Assembly: GCA_963704825.1 (NCBI GenBank)
Contig: CAVPHV010000017.1
Coordinates: forward strand, 496,001 to 560,000
DNA length: 64,000 bases
Reading direction: 5' to 3'
Origin: CAVPHV01 sp963704825
Lineage (GTDB): Bacteria; Actinomycetota; Acidimicrobiia; Spongiisociales; UBA5794
The position numbers were made by a program, and so were the translations under genes. The notes beneath the pieces were generated by a model. It worked only from the letters and a program-made list of their open reading frames with translations, was not told where the DNA came from and ran no database searches. Position 1 is the stretch's first letter. Every line of letters starts with the position of its first letter. This document shows positions 41,196 through 48,667 of the stretch, piece after piece.

Positions 41196-42077
41196 TTGCT
41201 CTCACTCGTCAACCTTTCCAAGCGTTTTGGCGGCGTCGTTGCTCTCGACGGGGCCAGCTTCCAGGTGCCCGCCGGACGCATCGTCGGCTTCCTCGGCCCC
41301 AACGGTGCGGGAAAGACGACGGCGATGCGCTGCATCTTCGATCTCGTCCACCCCGACGCGGGTCAGGTGCTCTGGGGCGGCGCACCGATCGGCGCCCCCG
41401 AACGCCTTCGCTTCGGCTATATGCCCGAGGAGCGGGGCCTGTATCCGAAGATGAAGGTGGGTGAGCAGCTCGCCTACTTCGCCCGGCTCTCAGGCAAGAA
41501 TCGACAGGACGCCAAGGACGCCGCCGCCGCCTGGCTCACCCAGCTGGGTCTCATCGAGCGGACCGACTCGAAGCTCGAGGAGCTATCGCACGGCAATCAG
41601 CAACGAGTCCAGCTGGCGGCGGCCCTGGTCCACAACCCCGAACTGGCGGTGCTCGACGAACCATTTGCCGGCCTCGACCCGATCGGCATGGAGTCGATGG
41701 CCGAGACCCTGCGCGACCTGGCCGGGCGCGGGGTGGGCATTGTCTTTTCGAGCCACCAGCTCGACACCGTCGAAGACCTCTGCCAGGACGTCGTGATCAT
41801 CGACCGCGGCAGGATCGTGTTGACCGGGGAACTCTCCCGCCTGCGCGCCGCGGCAGGGGTCAGGCATCTCGTGATTGAGGTTGACGAACAGCCGTGGAGC
41901 CCCGATGGTGACGAGGTCAGGGTGGTGATGACTCGGACCGGGGACCGGCGCCTCCTGGTCGAACCGGACGTTGACCTCGACGCGTTGCTGGCTGGGGCTC
42001 GGGCCGCGGGAGCTGTGACCCGGTTCAGCTTCGAGCCGCCCCGACTCTCGGACCTGTTCCGGGAGGCGATCAAATGA
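41196..42077 (+). CDS. ABC transporter ATP-binding protein, NatA-like
   Basis: The 293-residue ATPase has Walker A GPNGAGKTT, a variant signature LSHGNQQRVQ (SHGN in place of SGGQ, usual for NatA/EcsA-type proteins), Walker B LAVLDEPFAGLD and H-loop SSHQLDTVED. A GTG at 41166 is in frame, but TTG 41196 is preferred: GGAGG ends 5 nt before it and homology begins right after. The stop overlaps the permease start by 4 nt. With the next gene it forms a two-gene exporter of the sodium/antibiotic (NatAB-like) class. Substrate unknown. Confidence 0.88.
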   Translation: MLSLVNLSKRFGGVVALDGASFQVPAGRIVGFLGPNGAGKTTAMRCIFDLVHPDAGQVLWGGAPIGAPERLRFGYMPEERGLYPKMKVGEQLAYFARLSGKNRQDAKDAAAAWLTQLGLIERTDSKLEELSHGNQQRVQLAAALVHNPELAVLDEPFAGLDPIGMESMAETLRDLAGRGVGIVFSSHQLDTVEDLCQDVVIIDRGRIVLTGELSRLRAAAGVRHLVIEVDEQPWSPDGDEVRVVMTRTGDRRLLVEPDVDLDALLAGARAAGAVTRFSFEPPRLSDLFREAIK

Positions 42078-43264
42078 GGGGCGCTTTCGCTCAGACCTGG
42101 GAGATCGCCAGACGCGACCTGGTCCAGCGAGCGAAGAGCAAGGCGTTTCTGGCAACGTCGTTGCTGGTTGTCGGCATGATTCTCGTCCTGGGCCCGCTCA
42201 TCGCCAGCGAACTGGACGACCCGCCTCCGTACCGGGTTGGAGTCGTCGGCGTTGCCGACGAGGAGTTCGGCACCTACCTCGACGTTGCGGCGGCATCGTT
42301 CGACCGCGACGCGGTCATCGAGCGTTTCGACGATCTGGCGGCCGCGGAGCAGGACCTCGAGTTTGGCGATCTCAACGTCATCGTGGTCGACGAAGGCGAA
42401 ATCATCTGGCTGGAGGAGGAGTCCGCTGAGCTCAACTCCATCGTCGTGTTCGCCTTGCAGTCGATCGAGCGGCGCGAGGTCGCCGAGGAATTGGGGCTGA
42501 CCTCCGACGAAGCATTGGCGCTGCTGGCACCGCCGGCGCCGGAATCCCAGACTCTGCGAGAGCCGGATCCCGAGGTCGAGCCGCGTCGGATCGGTGCCAT
42601 GATCGGCTCGATCCTGCTCTACATGTCGATCCTGATGTTTGGCCAGTTCGTGATGATGGGAGTCGTAGAAGAGAAGTCGAGCCGGGTGGTCGAGGTACTC
42701 CTATCGAGGGTGCGTCCCACCCAGATCCTCGTCGGGAAGGTGGTCGGCATCGGGCTGCTGGGCCTGGCCCAGCTTGCGCTGCTCGGCGCGGTGGTGTGGT
42801 TCACCCTGACCCAGTTCAGCATCGCCGACATTTCCCTCGCCGACATCGGACGGGACGTCATCGTTCAGGTCGTGTTCTGGTATCTGGTCGGCTACACGTT
42901 CTTTGCCGTGATCTACGCCGCGCTGGGCGCCACGATCTCTCGCCAGGAGGACATGCAGAGTGTCGCGTTGATCCCAGTGGCACTTCTGATTCCGGGCTAC
43001 TTCATCTCGTTGCTGTCGCTCGAGGACCCCAACACGACGCTGAGCCGGGTGGCTTCGATGGTCCCCCCGACCTCACCACTCGTGATGCCGATGCGGCTCG
43101 CCGTTGGCGGGGTTGCGGCGTGGGAAGTGGCAGTGGCGCTGACGCTGCTGGGTGCAGCCTCGTTCGGGCTGATTCGGCTCGGGGGTAGGGTCTACACCGG
43201 TGCCGTCCTCAAACTCGGCCCCAAGGTGAGCCTGCGCGACGCCTGGCGGGCCGCCGGGCAGTGA
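42074..43264 (+). CDS. ABC-2 type permease, NatB-like
   Basis: The 396-residue membrane subunit has an N-terminal helix at about residues 24-44, a roughly 130-residue extracytoplasmic domain rich in Glu/Asp (about 45-175), then about six helices from about 178. The conserved MMGVVEEKSSRVVEVLLSRV stretch is characteristic of NatB/ABC-2 exporters. It overlaps the ATPase gene by 4 nt (ATGA). It ends 8 nt before the -10 box of the trpS leader. Confidence 0.88.
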   Translation: MRGAFAQTWEIARRDLVQRAKSKAFLATSLLVVGMILVLGPLIASELDDPPPYRVGVVGVADEEFGTYLDVAAASFDRDAVIERFDDLAAAEQDLEFGDLNVIVVDEGEIIWLEEESAELNSIVVFALQSIERREVAEELGLTSDEALALLAPPAPESQTLREPDPEVEPRRIGAMIGSILLYMSILMFGQFVMMGVVEEKSSRVVEVLLSRVRPTQILVGKVVGIGLLGLAQLALLGAVVWFTLTQFSIADISLADIGRDVIVQVVFWYLVGYTFFAVIYAALGATISRQEDMQSVALIPVALLIPGYFISLLSLEDPNTTLSRVASMVPPTSPLVMPMRLAVGGVAAWEVAVALTLLGAASFGLIRLGGRVYTGAVLKLGPKVSLRDAWRAAGQ

Positions 43265-43272
43265 TGATCGGG

Positions 43273-43278
43273 TAGTCT
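43273..43278 (+). promoter_or_regulatory. -10 box of trpS leader (leaderless)
   Basis: TAGTCT, 7 nt before the leader-peptide ATG 43286. The -35 region falls in the end of the upstream permease gene and is not conserved. Confidence 0.5.
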
Positions 43279-43285
43279 GCTGCCC

Positions 43286-43324
43286 ATGAGCGGCATCCGC
43301 GCCTGGTGGTCCTGGACCGGCTGA
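43286..43324 (+). CDS. trpS leader peptide MSGIRAWWSWTG
   Basis: A 12-residue ORF with three Trp codons in four positions (WWSW, 43304-43315), directly upstream of trpS and its terminator. This is the hallmark of a ribosome-stalling tryptophan attenuator: slow charging of tRNA-Trp would hold the ribosome on the Trp codons and free downstream RNA to form an antiterminator. Its start is leaderless (TAGTCT at 7 nt). Confidence 0.82.
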   Translation: MSGIRAWWSWTG

Positions 43325-43348
43325 GCCCACCGACGCGCGCCATGACAC

Positions 43349-43369
43349 GCCGGGGGCCGACACCCCGGC
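43349..43369 (+). terminator. Attenuator terminator of trpS
   Basis: GCCGGGG / CCCCGGC stem with a 7-nt loop, followed by ATCTTTCATTTCT, 50 nt before the trpS start. CCGGC at 43317-43321, inside the leader ORF, can pair with GCCGG at 43349-43353 as antiterminator. GGTGG at 43305-43309 (Trp codons) can pair with CCACC at 43327-43331. Confidence 0.78.
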
Positions 43370-43418
43370 ATCTTTCATTTCTGACGGTTGATTCCAACGG
43401 CGAACGGAGACAAAGACA

Positions 43419-44408
43419 GTGGAGACGAAGCCAAAGGTCTTCTCGGGCCTGCAGCCCACCGGCAATGTGCACCTCGGCAACTACCTGGGGGCGTTGCGCA
43501 ACTGGGTGAAGCTCCAGGACTCCTACGACACCGTCTACTGCGTTGTCGACCTTCACGCCCTCACCGTCGACTACGACCCGGCACAGTTCGCCCAGGACCG
43601 ACTCGAAGCCGCCAAGGTGCTGCTGGCGGTCGGGATCGACCCGAACAAGTCGCTTTTCTACTTCCAGAGCCAGGTTCCTCAGCACACTGAGTTGGAGTGG
43701 ATCCTGGGGACGATGACACCCACGGGCGTGCTCAACCGGATGACGCAGTACAAGGACAAGGTGGCACGGGGGCAGGCGTCGAACCTCGGTTTGTATGCCT
43801 ATCCGGTGTTGATGGCGGCCGATATCCTCATGTTCCGGGCCAACCTGGTGCCGATCGGCGACGACCAGAAGCAACATCTCGAGATGACTCGCGACCTCGC
43901 CGAGCGTTTCAACAATCGCTTCAGCGAGGTGTTCCCGATCCCAGATGCGCTGATTCCGGAGACCTCGGCCAGGGTGATGGCGCTCACCGACCCGATGGCG
44001 AAGATGTCGAAGTCCGACCCGAATGAGCGCAGCCGGGTGTTGATCCTCGACTCACCGGACGTGATCCGCAAGAAGATCAAGTCCGCGGTCACCGACTCGG
44101 AACCAACGGTGCGTTATGACTGGGATGCCAAACCCGGCGTCTCGAATCTGCTCGAGATCATGGCGGCCTGCACCGATCGCAGCGTCGAGGATCTCGCTGC
44201 GGAGTACGCCGACTCCGGTTACGGCGTGTTCAAGGAGGCCGTCGCCGAGGCGGTCATCGCCGAATTGGCGCCGATCCGGGCAAACTATCAACACCTCATC
44301 GACGCCGAAGTGGCGCGTGTCATGAACAAGGGTGCCCTCGATGCTCGCACCAAGGCCGAGGGCTATCAGCAGCAGGTCCGCGCCGCCGTCGGCCTCGCCG
44401 CCGTCTAG
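43419..44408 (+). CDS. trpS: Tryptophan-tRNA ligase
   Basis: Class I aminoacyl-tRNA synthetase of 329 residues that charges tRNA-Trp. The HIGH-type motif is GNVHLGNYLGA near residue 14, and the KMSKS motif is AKMSKSD near 194. The tryptophan pocket region SGLQPTG and GDDQKQHLEMTRDLAERFN are present. GTG 43419 with GGAGA 8 nt upstream is the start. Length matches the bacterial enzyme. The leader peptide with WWSW and a terminator ahead of the gene indicate control by tryptophan supply. Whether a second trpS exists in the genome is unknown. Confidence 0.96.
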   Translation: METKPKVFSGLQPTGNVHLGNYLGALRNWVKLQDSYDTVYCVVDLHALTVDYDPAQFAQDRLEAAKVLLAVGIDPNKSLFYFQSQVPQHTELEWILGTMTPTGVLNRMTQYKDKVARGQASNLGLYAYPVLMAADILMFRANLVPIGDDQKQHLEMTRDLAERFNNRFSEVFPIPDALIPETSARVMALTDPMAKMSKSDPNERSRVLILDSPDVIRKKIKSAVTDSEPTVRYDWDAKPGVSNLLEIMAACTDRSVEDLAAEYADSGYGVFKEAVAEAVIAELAPIRANYQHLIDAEVARVMNKGALDARTKAEGYQQQVRAAVGLAAV

Positions 44409-44412
44409 TGCT

Positions 44413-44441
44413 TCGACCAGCAACCTGCGGTTGCCGGTCGA
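44413..44441 (+). terminator. Hairpin after trpS
   Basis: TCGACC-A-GCAAC / GTTGC-C-GGTCGA stem (11 bp with one mismatch, 5-nt loop), 4 nt after the trpS stop. Only a weak T stretch follows. Confidence 0.55.
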
Positions 44442-44521
44442 GTTGTCGCCTGCGCCACTATCGGGGGCTTGGCTCGACTCGTGCATCCCCACCAACCATG
44501 CGAACGTTTCTGGTCACAGCA

Positions 44522-45748
44522 CTAGTCAGCGGCGAGGTCGTCCTGCCGAGCCGTTGTGTGCCGCTGATGGGTGGCCTCGAGGAATCGGGCGACTCCGCTG
44601 ATCATGTAGTGGGTGCGCAGCGAGTCGAGCACATCGAAGGCATGCGTGGCGCCTGGGATCTCTGCGTACCCGACCGGCGCAGCCGATGCCGCCCGCAAGG
44701 CGTCCACGAACTGCGTCGCCTCGCGGGCCGGGACCACCGAATCATGGGATCCGTGGATCACCAAGAATGGCGGTGCGGCGGCGTGGACCTGATCGAGCGG
44801 TGACGCCTCCCGGTAGCGGTCCTCGGAATTCTCCTTGGCGGCCTTCATGACCCCACGGGGAATGATCGGCCACTCGTCACGCGTCTCGTTGCGGTTGAGG
44901 AAGTCGTAGATGCCGTACACCGGTACCGCAGCCTGGATGCCGGTGTCGACCTGTTCGAAGCCGGGCTGATACTCGGGGCGGTTCGCGGTGAGCGCCACCA
45001 GCGCTGCCAGATGCCCGCCGGCAGAACCGCCGGTGACGGCGATGAAATCGGGGTCGATCCCGTAGCGCTCCCCGGAGGTCCGCATCCACGCCACGGCACG
45101 CTTCAGGCCGACCAGCGGATCGGGAAAGGTAGCCTCTGGCACCAGGGGGTAGGAGGCGGCGACACAGATCCACCCCTGCTGGGCGAGCCGATGGAGCAGC
45201 GGCCTGCCCTGCTGACGCCGGTTGCCGCCACGCCAACTGCCGCCGTGGATCTGAAGCACGGCGGGATGCCGTCCCGGGGTCAGGCCGCGCCGCCGGTAGA
45301 CATCGAGGTGCAGACCAGGGGCGTACTCGATGTCGTCAATCCGTTCGACATCGGTAGGTACGCGATACGGATAGGTGGTCAGCACCTTGGTCCATTCCAC
45401 GCGGGCGAAACCCGAAGCGGAGATGCCCATCTCGGCGAGCGCCCCGGCCATTGCCCGCTTTGCCCGAGCCGCCCGATACTGGAGGAAGCCGTACAGAACC
45501 CAGGTGCCGAGCGTCAGCCACAGCCCGATCCGTCCGATGCCGTAGTCCAGCGCGCCCGCCCAAATCAGCAGGCCGAGGAAGACCGCGTGAATGGCCACTC
45601 GCAGCGGGACCGACTCGGCGGTCAACATGGCGGGGAACCACCACGGTCGCAACGCCGGGTGGCGGTCGGCGCCCGCGCCCCGCAGCGCATTGATCGCGCC
45701 GATGATCCCGAACAGACTGATGAAGAAGAGCACGGATGCGGCGGCCAT
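44522..45748 (-). CDS. Alpha/beta hydrolase (HSL-type esterase) with N-terminal membrane segment
   Basis: The 408-residue protein has two or three hydrophobic helices at the N-terminus (about residues 3-20, 48-66, 74-92), then an esterase domain. Oxyanion motif HGGSW is near residue 171, nucleophile GGSAGG near 241, the acid in HGSHDSVVP near 337 and His in GATHAFD near 370. The layout fits a membrane-anchored carboxylesterase of the hormone-sensitive-lipase/LipN type. The side of the membrane and the substrate are not clear. It is divergent from guaB3. Confidence 0.85.
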   Translation of the reverse strand: MAAASVLFFISLFGIIGAINALRGAGADRHPALRPWWFPAMLTAESVPLRVAIHAVFLGLLIWAGALDYGIGRIGLWLTLGTWVLYGFLQYRAARAKRAMAGALAEMGISASGFARVEWTKVLTTYPYRVPTDVERIDDIEYAPGLHLDVYRRRGLTPGRHPAVLQIHGGSWRGGNRRQQGRPLLHRLAQQGWICVAASYPLVPEATFPDPLVGLKRAVAWMRTSGERYGIDPDFIAVTGGSAGGHLAALVALTANRPEYQPGFEQVDTGIQAAVPVYGIYDFLNRNETRDEWPIIPRGVMKAAKENSEDRYREASPLDQVHAAAPPFLVIHGSHDSVVPAREATQFVDALRAASAAPVGYAEIPGATHAFDVLDSLRTHYMISGVARFLEATHQRHTTARQDDLAAD

Positions 45749-45799
45749 GGCGCACGAGTATGGCGTCTCGGCGGCGACTACGTTGCAGGCGCACCAACC

Positions 45800-45825
45800 G
45801 AGGTGAGTTACACCTCTGGTATTCT
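45800..45825 (+). promoter_or_regulatory. guaB3 promoter with palindrome
   Basis: -10 TATTCT (45820-45825) is preceded by the palindrome GAGGTG-AGTTA-CACCTC (45800-45816), which covers the spacer and -35 position: a good operator candidate. GGAGG at 45848-45852 is the Shine-Dalgarno site of guaB3. Confidence 0.5.
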
Positions 45826-45858
45826 GGCCGCTCGCTGGCGACCTTGCGGAGGAATTCT

Positions 45859-47016
45859 GTGGAGATCGAGATCGGCATTGCCAAATCGGGTCGTCGTGCC
45901 TGGGGCTTCGATGACATCGCGATTGTTCCCTCGAGACGGACCCGCGACCCCGACGACGTCGACCTGAGTTGGGAGATCGACGCCTTCACCTTCGATCTGC
46001 CCATGATGGCCTCGGCGATGGACTCGGCAGTCAGTCCGCGCACCGCCATCGAGATCGGGCGCCTCGGCGGCCTCGCCGTCCTCAACCTCGAGGGCCTCTG
46101 GACCCGGTACGAGGACCCGATTCCTGTGTACGAAGAGATCGCGGCGGCTGCGCCGGACGAGGCGACCCGCACGATCCAGAAGGTCTACCAATCGCCCGTG
46201 CAGCCCGACCTCATGACCGAGCGGGTCCGCGAGATCAAGGCCGCCGGTGTGCTCACTGCGGCGAGTCTCACGCCGCAACACGTGGAACGTTACGCCGGCA
46301 ATGCCCTGGCCGGCGGCCTCGACATTCTCGTCATCCAAGGCACCGTGGTGTCCGCCGAGCACGTCTCAACCCGTTCTGATCCGCTCGACCTCTTCCGGTT
46401 CATCGCCGAATCCGAGGTACCGATCATCGTCGGTGGATGCGCCTCGTACTCGGGGGCATTGCACCTGATGCGGACCGGCGCCGTGGGAGTTCTGGTTGGC
46501 GTCGGACCCGGTGCCGCCTGCACCTCGCGGGGAGTGCTCGGGATCGGAGTGCCCCAGGCGACGGCCATCGCCGACGCCGCCGGCGCCCGCACTCGATACC
46601 TGGAAGAGACCGGCCGCTATGTGCACGTGATCGCCGATGGCGGAATGCGAACCGGTGGTGACATTGCCAAGGCCATTGCCTGTGGCGCCGACGCCGTGAT
46701 GCTCGGGTCGCCGATCACGGCGGCTGAGGAGGCCCCCGCCCAGGGATACCACTGGGGGATGGCGACCTTCCACCCGACGCTGCCGCGGGGCACCCGGGTA
46801 CACACGGGACGCCTCGGGACACTGGCCGAGATCCTCACCGGTCCCGCCCACGAGAACGACGGGCGCCGCAACCTGTTCGGTGCGCTCCGGGTGTCGATGG
46901 CGACCACCGGATACGCCAACGTCAAGGAATTCCAGAAGGCGGAGGTCATGGTGGCTCCGGCGATCCAGACCGAAGGCAAGAAGCTTCAACGAACCCAGCA
47001 CGTCGGGATGGGCTGA
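45859..47016 (+). CDS. guaB3: GuaB3 family IMP dehydrogenase-related protein
   Basis: The 385-residue TIM-barrel protein of the IMPDH/GMPR superfamily has the actinobacterial GuaB3 pattern: [20 protein letters not shown] at the start, [20 protein letters not shown] with the catalytic-loop Cys, and [20 protein letters not shown]. There are no CBS domains. Oxidation of IMP to XMP is the superfamily reaction, but the activity of GuaB3 has long been unclear, so the exact role is left open. GTG 45859 has GGAGG 6 nt upstream. Its stop overlaps the guaA start by one base (TGATG). Confidence 0.92.
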   Translation: MEIEIGIAKSGRRAWGFDDIAIVPSRRTRDPDDVDLSWEIDAFTFDLPMMASAMDSAVSPRTAIEIGRLGGLAVLNLEGLWTRYEDPIPVYEEIAAAAPDEATRTIQKVYQSPVQPDLMTERVREIKAAGVLTAASLTPQHVERYAGNALAGGLDILVIQGTVVSAEHVSTRSDPLDLFRFIAESEVPIIVGGCASYSGALHLMRTGAVGVLVGVGPGAACTSRGVLGIGVPQATAIADAAGARTRYLEETGRYVHVIADGGMRTGGDIAKAIACGADAVMLGSPITAAEEAPAQGYHWGMATFHPTLPRGTRVHTGRLGTLAEILTGPAHENDGRRNLFGALRVSMATTGYANVKEFQKAEVMVAPAIQTEGKKLQRTQHVGMG

Positions 47017-48587
47017 TGCCGGAGGAATCCGGCTCCACCGGGCACGCATCGAGCGGGGACTTCGATCGAGTTCTGGTCGTCGACTTCGGAGCGCAATACG
47101 CCCAGCTCATCGCCCGCCGGGTGCGTGAGGCCCACGTCTTTTCGGAAATCGTGCCGCGCGACATCACGGCGCAGGAAGTGCGCGATCGCCGGCCGGTGGG
47201 GATCATCCTGTCGGGCGGGCCGGCATCCGTCTACGCCGATGAGGCGTACGGCATCGACCTGGAGATTCTCGAGTTGGGGATCCCTGTGCTCGGCATTTGT
47301 TACGGCCACCAGATCATCGCTCACTCGCTCGGGGGACGAGTCGCCCGCAACGATGTAGCCGAATATGGCCGCGCCGAACTCGAAGTGGCCGGGCCATCGT
47401 TGTTGTTCCACGAACTCCCCGAGCTGCAATCGGTCTGGATGAGCCATCGTGATGCGGTGGCGGAACCGCCGGAAGGGTTCGAGGTCACGGCAGCCACGGC
47501 AGATTCTCCGGTGGCCGCAATGGAGAATCGGGAACGCGGGATCTACGGCGTGCAGTTCCACCCCGAGGTCGCCCACACCTCGCGCGGGCAGGAGGTGCTC
47601 AAGCACTTCCTCTATGAGGCCTGTCATGCCCGACCGCTGTGGACCCATGTGGGCATCATCGAGCAGTCGATCGACGCCATTCGGGCCACGGTTGGCCCCG
47701 ACACCGTCATCTGTGGGCTATCCGGCGGGGTCGACTCCTCGGTCGCTGCCGCGCTGGTGCACAAGGCGATCGGCGATCAGTTGGTGTGCGTGTTCGTCGA
47801 CCACGGTTTGCTGCGCAAGGGTGAGGCCGAACAGGTCGAGGAGACGTTCCGACGCAACTTCCACATGAACCTGATCCACGTCAAGGCTGAAGACCGATTC
47901 TTGGACCGCCTGGCCGGCGTCACCGACCCCGAAACCAAGCGCAAGATCATCGGCGAGACCTTCATTCGGGTATTCGAGGAAGTCGCCGAGGAAGTGACCG
48001 ACGTCAAGTACCTCGTCCAAGGAACCCTCTACCCCGACGTGATCGAGAGCGGCACCAAGGACGCTGCCAAGATCAAGAGCCACCACAACGTCGGCGGTCT
48101 CCCCGAAGACATTCAATTCCAGTTGGTTGAGCCGCTGCGGGATTTGTTCAAAGACGAGGTGCGCGCCGTCGGCGAGGAACTGGGATTGCCGGAGGAGATC
48201 GTGTGGCGGCAGCCCTTCCCCGGGCCGGGCTTGGCGGTTCGGATCATCGGCGAGGTCACCAGGGAACGCCTGGAGATCTTGCAGGAGGCCGACGCCATCG
48301 TGCTCGAGGAGATCAGGCGGGCCGGGCTGTACGGTGAGCTGTGGCAGACCTTTGGCGTGCTCCCGGCGATCCGCTCGGTCGGAGTCCAAGGTGACGGGCG
48401 GACGTACGCCTACCCCCTCGTGGTGCGTGCCGTGACGTCTGACGATGCGATGACGGCCGATTGGGCGCGATTGCCCTACGAGGTGCTCGAGCGCATCTCG
48501 TCGCGGGTCATCAACGAGGTTCCTGGGATCAACCGGGTGGCATACGACGTGTCATCGAAGCCTCCGGCGACCATCGAATGGGAGTGA
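47016..48587 (+). CDS. guaA: GMP synthase (glutamine-hydrolysing)
   Basis: Converts XMP to GMP with glutamine and ATP. The 523-residue protein has a class I glutamine amidotransferase domain (catalytic Cys in LGICYGHQ near residue 94, His/Glu in VQFHPEV near 182) and an ATP pyrophosphatase domain (PP-loop [12 protein letters not shown] near 233). The C-terminal dimerisation domain contains [13 protein letters not shown] and ends KPPATIEWE. The ATG overlaps the guaB3 stop by one base, so the pair forms a guanine-nucleotide operon. Confidence 0.97.
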   Translation: MPEESGSTGHASSGDFDRVLVVDFGAQYAQLIARRVREAHVFSEIVPRDITAQEVRDRRPVGIILSGGPASVYADEAYGIDLEILELGIPVLGICYGHQIIAHSLGGRVARNDVAEYGRAELEVAGPSLLFHELPELQSVWMSHRDAVAEPPEGFEVTAATADSPVAAMENRERGIYGVQFHPEVAHTSRGQEVLKHFLYEACHARPLWTHVGIIEQSIDAIRATVGPDTVICGLSGGVDSSVAAALVHKAIGDQLVCVFVDHGLLRKGEAEQVEETFRRNFHMNLIHVKAEDRFLDRLAGVTDPETKRKIIGETFIRVFEEVAEEVTDVKYLVQGTLYPDVIESGTKDAAKIKSHHNVGGLPEDIQFQLVEPLRDLFKDEVRAVGEELGLPEEIVWRQPFPGPGLAVRIIGEVTRERLEILQEADAIVLEEIRRAGLYGELWQTFGVLPAIRSVGVQGDGRTYAYPLVVRAVTSDDAMTADWARLPYEVLERISSRVINEVPGINRVAYDVSSKPPATIEWE

Positions 48588-48634
48588 GGCTGCTCAAGGC
48601 CTCTCTTGTCGAGGTCGATAGCCTTGGGTAAGCA

Positions 48635-48667
48635 ATGTCGTGTGCTCTCCAAGAAGGTGATCCGTGA
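48635..48667 (+). CDS. Possible 10-residue leader ORF (MSCALQEGDP)
   Basis: ATG 48635 to TGA 48667; the stop overlaps the GTG start of the CheA-like kinase by 4 nt (GTGA). TAGCCT (48619-48624) is 10 nt upstream. It could couple translation into the kinase gene. May be chance. Confidence 0.3.
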   Translation: MSCALQEGDP

